Shown here piece after piece: positions 34,301 through 46,194 of a DNA stretch of 64,000 bases. Made by a program: the position numbers and the translations under genes. The notes beneath the pieces were generated by a model, which did not search any database, was not told where the DNA came from, and was given only the letters and a program-made list of their open reading frames with translations. The stretch is from Anisus vortex. Lineage: Eukaryota > Mollusca > Gastropoda > Planorbidae. The stretch is from the NCBI GenBank assembly GCA_949126835.1, contig OX421508.1, forward strand, positions 11,839,994 through 11,903,993. The letters run 5' to 3'. Each line of letters opens with the position of its first letter. Positions within the stretch are counted from its first letter, which is position 1.

Positions 34301-34906
34301 TGTCACGTGCGAAATCAGCTACTGACGTATGATGATATTTTTAGTAATGTATTATTATATATTCTTTTGATTCACATCCATCTTGGATCTCACAAGGTTG
34401 TATAATAATTTGTATTGATGTTATTCAATTAGATTTGATGTTTATTTGACTCGTATGATGTGAATCTTTTGTGTATGAAATGATTTAGATAAACTGTATC
34501 TTAATATAGAGGAAATCCACAATCCTGTTTGAATGATTAAACACAATTTTATTCCAACAAGTTGAGATGATAAAATATAACAGTAACACAGAATACATGT
34601 ACCAGTATTATATGATGAAACTTAATCAGTTGAGATTCTTCTATATCGTACTAAGCCGTAATCCTATCTTTAAGAAAGTGGTAAAAAAAAAACAGTCCTA
34701 ACACATTAGCGCCCAAGCTAGAACTCTAACTAACGATCTTCAACCCTCGTAAATATGACGTATTTAATGCTATGACGTAGTGTCTAGACATATACATGTT
34801 TTATTCCTAACACGGAAACATTTCGGGTTTAAGATTATTTCTTGTTAACTTTAGTTAATAATAATAGAACCAATATAATTATGGAAATAAAACTACTTTT
34901 GTAACA
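34301..34906 (-). repeat. 5' LTR of Gypsy A
   Basis: TGTCACGTGCGAAATC...ACTTTTGTAACA, followed by the GCAT duplication and the rest of the interrupted minisatellite unit. Confidence 0.85.
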
Positions 34907-35048
34907 GCATCAAATGAATTCACGTAACTAGATAGACCCCAAGTGCAGTCAATGCATCAAATGAATTCATTACTCGCGTGGGATACAGTGACAAAAGTAA
35001 ACACTTAGTACTTATTTACATAACGTGGTCCGAATGTGTTCTTCTACA
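34907..35048 (+). repeat. Right remainder of the minisatellite and left arm of an inverted repeat
   Basis: About 1.3 units of the 47-bp repeat are followed by 'ATTACTCGCGTGGGATACAG' and 59 bp that recur inverted at about 37040-37110. The left arm therefore runs from the I-like fragment through the minisatellite to here. Confidence 0.75.
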
Positions 35049-35321
35049 GAAGGGGTCTCCAAACTTTTCAGCCCGGGGGCCGCATTAACTATTAAACAGC
35101 AGTTCGGGGGCTGACTAATTTTATGGAAATAAATTCCTTATATTTTGTGTGTAAAATAGACATGGTAAAGAACAATTTTATTCCACCATGTCCTCCTTAT
35201 GGCTTCTCTTTACATAGTTACGTGAATTAGAAACCTAAGCCATGCCCATTGCAAATGCTCTCTATAAGAACCATGAACGAATGGATTGCTTTTACATTTA
35301 TATTTATTATTATAATACATA
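35049..35321. repeat. hAT-like terminal fragment and spacer
   Basis: 'GGGGTCTCCAAACTTTTCAG' followed by CCCGGGGGCCGCATT resembles the 5' end of many hAT elements. No second end is seen. Confidence 0.35.
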
Positions 35322-35735
35322 CTAGGAGTATTGCCAGTCAAAATGACGGAGAAACGAATGATTACAATATGTTTTGTTAAAAGAGAAATAAAAATTCACA
35401 AACAATTTTACAATTAAAACCAAAAACGTTTCATTCAGTATTTTTTTTATTTTATTTTATTCTTTTACGGTTCGCTGGCCTTTAAACATGTAAATGGTTT
35501 GTTGCCGTGAAGCTTCTGATTTTTTATAAATAATATTTAACAAACAATAATACTACCATAAAGAAAAAACAAACACAAATACCAAACAATAATAAACAAA
35601 ATATCATAAACAAAAAGTAGACAATAATATTTTGCAGTACAGGAAAAACCAGTCCCGAAAAACAGTATCATGATAACGTGAAAGCATTTCAAAGGGACAT
35701 CATTCTGATATGGCGCTCAGTCTAGAACCTTAACT
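35322..35735 (-). mobile_element. Helitron-like element, diverged copy
   Basis: On the minus strand the 3' end reads a CCGTCATTTTGACTG near-hairpin, then CAATACTCCTAG, a diverged version of the family end (hairpin then CTAG). The body of about 400 bp matches the plus-strand copy at 63630-64000, including CAGAAGCTT and GTAGTATTATTGTTT blocks. The 5' limit is approximate. Confidence 0.6.
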
Positions 35736-36369
35736 ATTATACAAATTATATAGGCCTAAATTTTTAAATAGCCAATAACAAAGTAATACGCCTACACTGT
35801 AGGGCCTATATGATTTGCATATAGAATATAGGTCTATGTATCAAAAATGTATATAGTAGACAGTAGAGTATATATATTATAATATATAAGCTTACTATTA
35901 TAGGCCTATATGTTGGCCTTGAATTATACACGCAACGATATTCATTGTTATTATCAACTAAAAATAAACCATATTCTTCTTTTTAGCCGGCTCATTCTGT
36001 TTAAAGTTTAAGCAGTTTATTTTGGCTAGGCCGTTTTGCTAAGCTACGAGTTACTAAAATTGTGAAACGAAACAGATAATTAATGAATTGAGTATTATCT
36101 AATCATGGATTAAAAAAAAGGTTGAAGACTTATGCAAGTTGTGCTAAGAAAATCTAGGCCAAGCTGCACTGACTTACCGTGGATAACCATTGATGGCAGT
36201 AAAAGTTTGAAACACCGAAGTCTTTTCCTTCGATGATTTGCAACAAAATATTGGCGTCGTCTTTTGACATGCATTTAAGAAGCTTGTATCTGTCAGTGAA
36301 AATCAATAAAACATATTTTAGCATCACTGCGCGTTGATTTTAAGTCAGAATTTAAGCATCCAACTACAG
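35736..36369. other. AT-rich spacer without a gene
   Basis: Short palindromic words such as TAGGCCTA are common, but there is no coding frame or bounded element. Confidence 0.4.
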
Positions 36370-37101
36370 CACAGTGAATGAGCACTTTCCATGTTTATCA
36401 AGTCTATATAACAATCATCACTGTGACCGGAAAATACTTCTGCATAGACCTCATTTTGCTTCTACTTTTTTTCCTATCACTTCTGCTTTCTTTTTCACTT
36501 CTGTTTTTACTTCTGCTTTTTTTAAATTCTGTTTCTGCAACGGCTTTTTTCAAAACCCTTTCCGCCTGTCTTTCCGCGCGATCTAGTTTGTCTTTCTCTT
36601 TTATCTATTCTCCTTGTCGCCCAGTCTAATAATTCTATTCCCTCCATTCCTCCCAGGCTTCCTAATTTCAGCAGCTCAGCTGTTCGTCGGGGTCGCCAAA
36701 ATATGACGTTCGAGTTTTTTTATAATAGAATAATATATGCAAAGACTGCGACAATACTCAACAAGCTAGTATTCACAAAATAGACGCCCGGGTACACATA
36801 CTAAACTTAGCCGAGCTTTAATTAGAATATATTGAACGTAGCTAATAAAATAATGAAAGAATGACTATTCCAATAGTAAATAGTACCCTTGGAAATCACA
36901 CACAGTACACCAACACAACCTTTCTTCATAAGGGACTCCAATTGTCTGCCATTCATCTAACAGCCCACATAAACAAGCCCTTGACGACACTTTCTCAACT
37001 CACAACACCTCATACCTCGGGACATATGGTTTAGAGTTAGAAGAACACATTCGGAGCACGTTATGTGAATAAGTACTAAGTGTTTACTTTTGTCACTGTA
37101 T
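36370..37101 (-). mobile_element. Partial LTR element D: LTR, PBS and start of gag
   Basis: A candidate LTR runs 36703-37101 (TGACGTTCGAG...CTTTTGTCA). Directly beside it on the minus strand is TGGCGACCCCGACGAACA, a typical primer-binding-site form. Next, a degenerate gag start is seen (MEGIELLDWATRR, then a Lys/Arg/Glu-rich coiled coil). The rest of the element is missing. A 59-bp piece of the same LTR end lies inverted at 34990-35048. Confidence 0.5.
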
Positions 37102-37112
37102 CCCACGCGAGT

Positions 37113-37300
37113 AATGAATTCATTTGATGCATTGACTGCACTTGGGGTCTATCTAGTTACGTGAATTCATTTGATGCATTGACTGCATTTGGGGTCTATC
37201 TAGTTACGTGAATTCATTTGATGCATTGACTGCATTTGGGGTCTATCTAGTTACGTGAATTCATTTGATGCATTGACTGCATTTGAGGTCTATCTAGTTT
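37113..37300 (-). repeat. 47-bp minisatellite, inverted array
   Basis: Four units of the same repeat as at 17907 and 19310, on the minus strand. Confidence 0.85.
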
Positions 37301-37650
37301 GGCATGGTCTCAAGACATTACACATTTGTTCCCAGACAAAGGGCACGGGCAACGTGTCTACCTCACCCCCTCCTAAGGCTTCCGGGTTTTGAGTTTTTGT
37401 CCACTTGACGCACATTGTTATTAGCTGTCTTACCTCGCTCGATGTGGTTGATGTGGTTCTAGGCTTTTCGTAATCCGCTAGACCCAACCCAGCACAAGTA
37501 TACGCCCATTTCGTTAGCTTCGCCTCCGAAATGAGCCTTCTTACATCAGCTGATTGTACTCCCTCCGGCTCTCAGCCGTCTTTCGCTTGCTCGCCTTGAA
37601 TCGAGCAGCCTTCATTCTTTTAAATAGATTCTCTATCCTTGATGAACATT
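37290..37650 (-). pseudogene. I-like fragment, inverted copy
   Basis: The minus-strand frame GLADYEKPRTTSTTSSE and flanks match 17560-17915, ending at 'AATGTTCATC'. Together with the minisatellite it forms the right arm of the inverted repeat. Confidence 0.7.
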
Positions 37651-37684
37651 TATAGACGATGACCTGCGTCTATAATATATAAGA

Positions 37685-38105
37685 CTAGTGGTTATGCCCG
37701 TCAAAATGACGGAGAAACGAATGATTATAATGTATTTTGTTAAAAGCGAAAGAAAAACAATAACTAACACTATTACAATAAAACTGTTGTGAGAACGTAT
37801 CTTTTGGTATTTAGTTTTTGTTCTTTTTATTAAAAATATTTTAAAGGGAGATTATTTTGTTTTGTTTACACCTTTAGCATACGGTGATTATTAAGTCTAA
37901 GTTGTTGTTTTTTTTTTAATTAACGAATTTAGCAATATTGTTTATATAATAAAATAAATATTTAATATATAAATTATATGTGCCGATCTGTCAAACGGTC
38001 TAGGAGCTTATTGCGAACAAACATATAAATAAATAGATAAATAAATTTAAAAACATGTAAACAAACTCACGGTAATAATTATGCATATTGTATATAGGTT
38101 TAAGA
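37685..38105 (-). mobile_element. Complete non-autonomous Helitron, 421 bp
   Basis: On the minus strand it begins TCTTAAACC and ends with hairpin CCGTCA-TTT-TGACGG, then GCATAACCACTAG. TC start, 3' hairpin and CTAG end, with insertion between A and T and no target duplication, are the defining Helitron marks. The flanks join to 'TATAAGA|TAAGAGG', present uninterrupted near 848 in the paralogous MULE region. No Rep/helicase is encoded. Confidence 0.8.
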
Positions 38106-38940
38106 TAAGAGGAGTATTTCTTCCTAACAAACCTGCGCAATAAATGATGGCGAATTCAAAATACGTTCGTTCTTCTGACCACTGTAAACACATTCCTACA
38201 TTGTCAGATTTTAACCATTTAAACCCAAACGCATAACGACATTTGTTAGCTAATGAGGTCTCGCTTTTCTCTGCATTCACGTCATCAGCTGAGGAAGAAA
38301 ATATATCGTTTTACAATCAAGTTTAATAATATATAATATTTTTGCGAAGCAGGACGTTTGTGCGTCGCCGTTTTGGCGCTGGACGTTTTGGTGCGATGGA
38401 ATAAAATATAACACATCCTTTGATAACGGTAACTTAATAACTTCATTGAGAAAAACAATAATTTTTTTTTATAATTAAAAGAAATCGTAAATAAAAACAG
38501 TTTAAAACAATGTATGTATTGGATTTGTAAATTTTAATAACTTATTATTTTCATAAACTGATTGATTAAAAAAGTTAATAATGACAGTTAAAAAAATTGT
38601 ATTATAATGCATAAAGGCATATCTATCAATAATTAAAAAAATTAATTGACGAAACATGTATTAAATAATAACCGTTTAAATCAATATTCTGATTGCACAA
38701 GTCTTCATGGCTCCATTAAAAAAAATATTGGCAAGTATTGTATTACTTTCTACTTCTATCAGTTTGAACGATCTTACTGATTCTGTTATAAGTTTCCACA
38801 TACTTTTTGTGTTTTACACAAACGAATGTTTCATACATAAAGTCACGTCCTTTCTAAACCACACGAATCTCATCAATGCATTTCCAAATATGTGGGTGAT
38901 CTCAGAACCATCAGCACGCGAGGGCACATCAATACTGATG
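38106..38940 (-). pseudogene. MULE-derived element, degraded copy 2
   Basis: It is a direct copy of 855-1640, with the C-terminal transposase part at 38690-38910 on the minus strand broken by many stops. The start of this copy lies left of the Helitron, at about 37648. Confidence 0.55.
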
Positions 38941-39079
38941 ATGTGATCATAATGCTTTTAAGAAATCTCAATCCAAAGATTGTCTTTGTAACGACAGTTG
39001 ATTCATTGCAAGGGAAATACATTTCGATTATAACACTTGAGAGATCGTCTCAGAATGCAATATAGCTGTTGATGTTCTT

Positions 39080-39553
39080 ATTATTCTTAGTACATCAATT
39101 AATACAATTAGTCTCTCCAGAGTGTTTCTGCTACAGTTGCTGAATTATTGGTCTCCAGTTATCAAACATTGAAACAGACGACTTCACCACAATATATATT
39201 TTAACTTGTAATCAAATAAAAGAACGCCTTGTTGCAGCACATATCATTTAATTATTATTACACTTTACACTTTCACATCCATGAAATAATACTTAATACT
39301 TATAGTTATAGTAGCGATATAATACATTTCAATAATTGTCTCTGAGTCTATATATTTATACGTGTGTACATTACAAATTCGAGAGAGGAGACTGAAGAAT
39401 AAGCATGGTCAGTCTTGTGACTATCCACTTCCTATATAGGTTTTATTAATATACAAAAATGGGTTTTATTCCGAGTTTTTTAATTCTTACTTAATATTAT
39501 AATTGTTTTATACGAGTCATTTCCCTTTTATTAATACTTGCTCCATAGCAATA
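39080..39553 (-). repeat. LTR-like dispersed repeat, inverted copy 2
   Basis: Reverse complement of 315-790 with small indels. Same caveats as copy 1. Confidence 0.5.
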
Positions 39554-40520
39554 GCTCATAGTCTTTTAATTTAAATAGTATATCAACTTGGTTCCTCTAC
39601 ACTAAATGCAAGCCTTTTTTTCTATTAGGTGAACACTTTCTAATCATTCTGGTGTTTGTGATAGCAATAAAAAAACCTTTTTAAGAACAGACATTCGATC
39701 ATGTCGGAGTTTTCTCATTTGGACAAATTTGGATACGTTCGCAAAGTCCCAAGCGTGTAGAAAAGAAAAGCTCAACAACTACTGCATGGTGAACAGGAAA
39801 TTACATTCAATATTGACTTTAAGGAAATGTTTCAGCTTTGAATTTATTACAATACAAAATAGCAGTTCAAGCTAGCTATGTTTATATTTTATTTATCCCA
39901 GCAGTAACTCGATAAAAATTTCAATATCACTAATTAGTATCGTCATTTCCTCAATTTAAAACCATGACTTTAGCCTAGTTTACTTTCCGCTTCTTTTTTC
40001 TGACTTTTGAAAAAACAAACATACCAACTATACAAATACAATTCAAAAACTAATAAAAACACATTTCTTTATCCCCGTGGTTTTCCATGTGCTGATTCTA
40101 GTATACATAATATTTATAAAATATTTAAAGTTAAATTAATGAGAATTTTTTTTAAACTTAAAACTTGAATGCAAAAGACAAACGGCACACAAGACAGAAA
40201 CTTCATAATGTTTGACAATTCTCTAGAGTTAATTCCTTATCTGATGTATTTTGACTCACTTATAACGCTAACACCATCTATAAATAGCCCAACATACAAT
40301 AAATAACAACGACTGTCTAGGCTTAATACAATATAAAACAAACGTTAATCTTGACATGATCATATTATATGATGACATATGTTTTTTTTTATCTTGATTT
40401 AATTGTTTATTTAGTTTACAACAGGGCTAAATCGATGAGCAGATTTACTACTAGACCAATCTAAGTCATGACCTTGGACGCGGAATCAAATGGTGGTTAA
40501 ATCCTTTATGTGCTGCAACA
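39554..40520. other. AT-rich spacer without a gene
   Basis: No coding frame or bounded repeat is visible. Confidence 0.5.
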
Positions 40521-40522
40521 GT

Positions 40523-41325
40523 GGTACCTCGGGTTACGAATGCGTCATGTTAGGAACTATTCAGGTTACGAACAACAATTTAGATTTTTTTGTCTCAGGC
40601 TTCAAACATTGCCTCAGGTTTCAAACAAAGAGAGAAAGATAGCAAGGTTTAACTTTGCAGACAAACGATAGCTTAATGTACAAAAGAAGACCTAGCAATA
40701 CTTAGCGTTAGCTTTGTTGATCTGTCCTTGTTTTGCACGCGTGCGCAGTCTCAATTTAATTTGCCTAACTACACAGCCGTAACAGATTTCGTAACAGTGG
40801 CACACTCTGATTAGTATATCTTTTTCATCATTGTCCTTGTTAACCCCATCAATTATGAGTTAGAAGAACGGTGAGGATGCTTCAAGGAAGCACAAAATCT
40901 ATAAGAAATAATTATGTAATATGTAAATTGTGCTCGTGAGTGTGACATCACTATAATCAGTACAGTATGGCAACACCGTCAAAAAGAACAAAGAGTTATT
41001 CAAATCTGTCGATGTGTCTAAATGCGTACCTTAGCTTCAGAAACAAAGTCCTCACATTTTAGAAACAGTTGAAAAATCTTTAATGGATCAATGAAAATGA
41101 ACTTTTATTTTATTTAGTTGTTTTCTTTCTCTTTATTTAATACGTAAAGTACACTTATTATTTTCCTTTTGTCTGGTAAACAACTGGATGTTATTTTAAA
41201 AAAATTCCATCTTGAAACGAATTAAGCTTATTGCATTGATTTCAATGCTTCAAATTAGGAACGTTTCAGGTCAAGAACCGAGTTTAGGAACGAATTAAGT
41301 TTGTAAAACTAGGTATCACGGTATC
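40523..41325. mobile_element. pogo/Tigger-like non-autonomous element (tentative)
   Basis: The left end CAGTGGTACCTCGGGTTACG resembles Tigger-type terminal repeats. Near 41320 the minus strand reads GTGATACCTAGTTTTACAAA, a diverged partner. Internal phrases about 'AGGTTACGAAC' and 'GGAACGAATTAAG' repeat near both ends. No clean TA duplication and no transposase were found. Confidence 0.4.
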
Positions 41326-43160
41326 AAGTGGTGTAAAACTGATGACGTCATTTCTTCTATTAAACTTTGCAGCCGGAAAAAAATATTAAGTTTTTTTATT
41401 TAAATTTTAATATTCGCTGTTTCATCTAAGTAAAAACATGAAAAAGTGACCTTGGAAGTTTGGAGTCTGATGATGTTTAGAACAATTTTATCAGCCCTGC
41501 TTGGGACCTTTTGCATTTTTTTTCAAATCACACTTTGGCTGTCCTGTGTACAGAGTTTGCGTAGTCTAACTGAGAGTTAACCAGGTCTACCACATGTGTT
41601 GCCACATACCTCTTTTGTTACAATGTTTCTAATACTTTTATTCTCTGCAGACTCCACAGTGCAGATTTAAATTTGTTTTTGTTTTATTTCATCTTTGAGA
41701 TTTTTATTTAAATATACTCTGAACTATTTTATTTTTGTTCTTTTATTAATAATTTCATTGTTTACTAGTAGATAATATGTTGGGCATTCTTTGTATTTGT
41801 TTGTTTTGCTCCGAAAAGAACGAGTTCAGATTTGGATGTGTTCATTTTTAAACTGTTGCCATAGACCGAGAATATTTTTTTCTCGCACAGTTTTCAAGTG
41901 TTGAAATTGACATGGCTTTATTTTTAGCAGGTAAATATTGTATATTAAAGGTATGATCGTCGGTATATCCATGTAGATCTATAGGGCGTTTGCAATCCCG
42001 TGACAAAAAGCACGTGATTTGTGTTTATTTTGAGTAATGGTGTACAATTAAATATGGCCGCTGTATTAATAAAGTTTCATATAGGATCGAGCTATTTTTA
42101 AATGATGTGTTGTGTTTTAAGTCTTATTAAGATTTGAGCTGTATTATGTATGTTAAATAAAATAGGCTATTTTATTATTATCATAGACATAGATCATAGA
42201 CGATGTGAGCCTAATAGTTACTTGACTAGATAGCCTATTCACCAACAATATCGCTTGACATCGTATCCTAGCCTACGAAACATTAAAAGTGTAGGCATAT
42301 AAAGTGAAATTGAAAGTGTAAATAGGTCTAGCCGGCCCTAGCCTAATAACATTAATCAATTAATTTACAGTACTACTATTTACCTCCTTATTTTTGAGTA
42401 GGATAGCCAATATTCAGATGTGAATTTTGCATGATAAAGAAGTACTTCACTTTCACCACGTTATGTTTCAAATTGTTTGTACCTCAAGTGGGTTCTATAT
42501 TTACACAAATACGTCACTAAATTTACACAAAAAAACTTAAGCTCCGCCTACTGGGAACGCTCTATATTTTGTGGAATTTCATTTATGCTCTGTGGAAGCA
42601 AGTTATGAAGGGTTAGTGTTATCACTAAGATTAGATAAATATACATCATTAGATAGACAAGCCTGTGAGAGAAATGGTACGGTATACAGCAGAGATGGAA
42701 ATTGAAATGACATAATATAGAGGTCCGGTTCGGTTTCATAGGGCCTTAAGTTTGGATCACATTATATCAAAGACTTTAAAATGCTGGACGGCTTGCATTA
42801 TTTAAAATCATTGACATGCAGCGGGGTGGCTGATGCTCGGACATAATCTTTATATGCCTCCCCCCTCCATTGATCAACCCCTCAATATCGTTACGCACGG
42901 AAGTCTCGTCTGTTTTTTTTTTTTACTGGTAATTATAGATTTGCGATATAAATGTATCTCTGTGAATATTTCTATGCCCAGAGAGGCTGCCTCCAAATAC
43001 CGAGCTGTTCAAAGCACACAAGTCGGAAAGTCTTGCGCCATTATTATTTATATCTCCTAATACTATTTATACATTTCAAACAAATGGCGATTATGATGTT
43101 TCTAAGTCATTGCTCAAACCTTAAAAATTAGAGCAGGTCATTATAGATATTTTATGAGAC
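41326..43160. other. AT-rich spacer without a gene
   Basis: No coding frame over about 75 residues and no recognisable element. Confidence 0.5.
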
Positions 43161-43167
43161 TCATACT

Positions 43168-43170
<3 letters not shown>

Positions 43171-43202
<32 letters not shown>

Positions 43203-43510
43203 TTCGCTAATCCCTTGGCCTAGCAAATTAAAAAAACAGAAAACTAGTCTAACATTTCTTCAAGTATACTTCAAACCCATTGGGTGACATATATACATGC
43301 CTACCGACACACATACACATGTGTACACACTCATACACATGCGTACACACACGGTTACACACACGCATAAACACACGCATACACACTCATACACATGTGT
43401 ACACTCACGGGTACAAACACGAAAAAAACAATTGCATTCACACAAGCATACATACGCATACACACACGCAAAAACACACGCATACACACACGCATACACA
43501 AAAGTACACA
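43171..43510. repeat. (GT)n microsatellite and CA/ACGC-rich tract
   Basis: A (GT) run of about 15 units ends at 43200. After 100 bp of unique sequence, 43310-43510 is a cryptic repeat of ACACACGCATACAC words. Open frames rich in Thr and His across it are artefacts. Confidence 0.85.
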
Positions 43511-43763
43511 TGCCTATATACACACTTACACATTATAACAAGTACTTTTGTAATTCATTTTAAGATTTATTTTCTTATTGAATGTTGACTGGTTATAAAG
43601 CTAAGCTATAAGTAGACAATTATAATTTGCTACTAAACCTATGTTTTCAATGTTTGAATTAATAACACCAATGTATAATGTAGAATAAACACCATTTCTG
43701 AAAATAAACGTGAAAACCAGAATACAAATATATGCATTGACAATTTGTTTAGATCTATGTTGA

Positions 43764-43862
43764 TGCAATGTCGCTTCCAATAAAGCTGTTAGAAAATAAA
43801 TGATGATTGCAGATGCAATGTCGCTTCCAATAAAGCTGTTAGAAAAAAAATGATGATTGCAT
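43764..43862 (+). repeat. 50-bp tandem duplication
   Basis: GATGCAATGTCGCTTCCAAT and the following 30 bp occur twice in a row with one difference. Confidence 0.85.
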
Positions 43863-44304
43863 GCACGTTAAAAAAGTAAAGGAATAAGATTAATTGAAAC
43901 TTAGTTGAAACGTATGTAATGTAAAAGCCATTGAACAATTGCAGTGCATATAGCCACCAGTTGATGTTTAGTTTTATTTTAACCCGCTTATGGCTGAAGC
44001 CCTGGCATATAGATTTAACTTTTCTAAAAAAATATTGTAAAAGTAGGGCCCAAGTTTTTCCAAGTTAACACTTAATAGTGCTCTACTTTAAAGAAAAAAT
44101 TAATAACGATAAGCTACACATAAAACAAGATAATTGTTCTAAATAAACATGATATGCAACAAGGACGGTATCAAGAGATCTTTCGATCCATTCTCCAAAG
44201 TGTCTGTTGTTAATATTAGTTTAATGCAATTTACAAGGGTTGTATGAGTTTGTTTTCATTTTACCATTCATAATAACTTTTATTACGGCTACTGACAGTC
44301 TAAG

Positions 44305-44878
44305 ACAGTGGTTCCCAAACTTTTTAAGGCCGCGACCCCTTTAAACAGTTTATCACAATTTTGCGACCCCCCAAAAAAAAAAAAAAAAAAAAAAAAATAA
44401 AACAACAACAACAACAAACAAACAACAATTAAAAATATTAATTTTTTCGTCCCTACTTTATTACTGCATTTTGTGACTGTTATGAATTGTAATGTAAATA
44501 TCTAATGTGCAGGATGTATTTTTATTTTCACAAAATGAACCTAATTAAAGCATAGCGATTAATCATAAAAAAAAAGAAAACATAAAAACACATGTAATTA
44601 AATATTGCAAAATATCGGTATAGGCTTAGGCCTATATATCTAATTACAACACGAACGTCAGCTATTGTGATGGTTGACATTGCGTATTACTTATCGGTTG
44701 AGACATTCTCGGGACAGTCTTTGCAAGCAGAGCATCTCCAACAATAAGTCTACTAATTTTGCGACCCCCCCCCCCCCCAAAAAAAAAAAATAAAAAAAAA
44801 AACAATAAAACAACAACAAACAAACAAACAACAATTAATAATATTAATTTTTTTCGTCCCTACTGCATTTTGTGACTG
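44305..44878. repeat. Tandemly duplicated hAT remnant
   Basis: CAGTGGTTCCCAAACTTTTT at 44310 and GCGACCCCCC with poly(A) resemble a hAT end. The unit from 'ATTTTGCGACCCCCC' to 'AATAAGTCTACTA' (44354-44757) begins again at 44755 and continues beyond Gypsy C at 51483. Its minus strand holds the end of a hAT transposase frame. Confidence 0.6.
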
Positions 44879-45581
44879 TTATTACGTATCAATTAAATTT
44901 GTAGAACGGCTCGTTACAACGTAATAAAGAGAAGAGTATATTACATTAACCCCCAAAAGAATAAACTAAATTTCTACTCTTTATATTAATTAAGTAAATA
45001 AAACGTAACGCAACCCAAACATACTCTAAAGTCAAGATGTAAGATTTACAAAATACTTGGTTATTTAATAAAGAATTAGACGATGACTATATATAATTTA
45101 CAACATAGTACACAAGAAAATTCTAATACAAATCCAAACTATAAAATACAGTACACAAGAATATTATAATACAAATCTAAAATACAATACAATAGATAAT
45201 CTAATACAAATTACTACTTACAAAGAAAAGCACTAAGTACAAAGGAAAGGTGAAAGCACACACAGAAAACTCAAACATACAGAAGACCGGTCGACTCAAG
45301 GCTCGTCACAAGACTGACCACAAACACAACACACTGTGTCAAGTAGAAAAAATAACCTCGTGCTCAAGCGAGGGAAACCGGGTTATCGGTACATACAATA
45401 CAGAATGAAAAATAATATCAATTTAAAAAAAAAACATTCTTCAGCGTGCGGTCAAGCGTGACCAACACAATGGACAGAAAGGGAGACAAAACAATACTGG
45501 GTGCAGGGGAGATAAAAAGAAATCAGCACACTCCAGTAGACACAGGAGAAAACAAAAATGACAAAATTAGGGAACGTAACA
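44879..45581 (-). repeat. 3' LTR of Gypsy C
   Basis: TTATTACGTATCAATT...GGGAACGTAACA. Next to it, on the minus strand, AGGGGGAAGG forms the polypurine tract (45582-45592). Confidence 0.85.
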
Positions 45582-45685
45582 CCTTCCCCCTAAAATAAAA
45601 AGTTTACATTTGTAAAGAAATGGAAATCTTTTTCTTTTACTACTTCACAAAAATTACTTAAACCAAAAAAACAACAACATAGCAT

Positions 45686-46190
45686 TTACAATCGAGATAA
45701 TGCATCTGCAATTACATTATCAGTACCCTCAATATGTATAATATCTAAATTGTACTCTTGCAAAAATAAACTCCACCTGAGAAGTCTTTGATTCTTTCCA
45801 GACATCTTATTTACAAAGGTTAAAGGATTGTGATCAGTAAACACTACCAGTGGAAACTTACACCCACTAATGTAAAAATCAAATTGGTGCAAGAAGAGAA
45901 TCAACCCAAGACACTCCTTTTCAACTGTGGAATAATTCTTTTGATGTACATTAAATTTCTTTGAAAAGAAACAAACGGGATGGTCAACTTGAAAGCCATC
46001 CTCCTGAAAGAGGACTGCTCCAACCCCAGTATCACTAGCGTCAATGGCTAATTTAAATTGTTTACCAAAGTCAGGAGCCATAAGGACTGGAGAATTAGAT
46101 AATATATGCTTAATCTGGTCAAAAGCTCTTTGACAGGTCTCAGTCCAAATAAATCAAACATTCTTTTTCAGGAGGTTTGTTAAAGGTGTA
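45686..46190 (-). pseudogene. RNase H end of Gypsy C pol
   Basis: The 131-residue frame (45686-46081) carries the Gypsy RNase H core: AIDASDTGVGAVLFQ, PVCFFSKKFNVHQKNYSTVE, EKECLGLILFL and VFTDHNPLTFV, ending IADALSRL. Upstream, 46082-46190 still encodes the RT-RNase H linker (LTNLLKKN) but holds a TGA and is shifted by one base from the RT frame. RNase H degrades the genomic RNA during reverse transcription. The shift is most likely a mutation, as no slippery heptamer stands out. Confidence 0.8.
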
Positions 46191-46194
46191 GCAA

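Larger units (their letters stand above)
19720..34906 (-). mobile_element. Ty3/Gypsy element A, INT-before-RT order, interrupted by element B
   Basis: It is bounded by LTRs of 605 and 606 bp starting TGTCACGTG and ending GTAACA, with GCAT repeated on both sides. Minus-strand order is gag, CCHC knuckle, protease, integrase zinc domain and core, integrase C-terminus, reverse transcriptase, RNase H. Integrase preceding RT is the Gmr1-like arrangement, not the usual Ty3/Gypsy one. The LTRs differ at roughly a dozen positions by eye. Stops and frameshifts in gag and integrase and the insertion of element B (23227-31285) make it defective. Confidence 0.85.

Noticed and set aside
43260..43588. Cys- or His-rich frames of about 90-100 residues
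   Set aside because: They follow a CA/TG-rich simple repeat in several frames.
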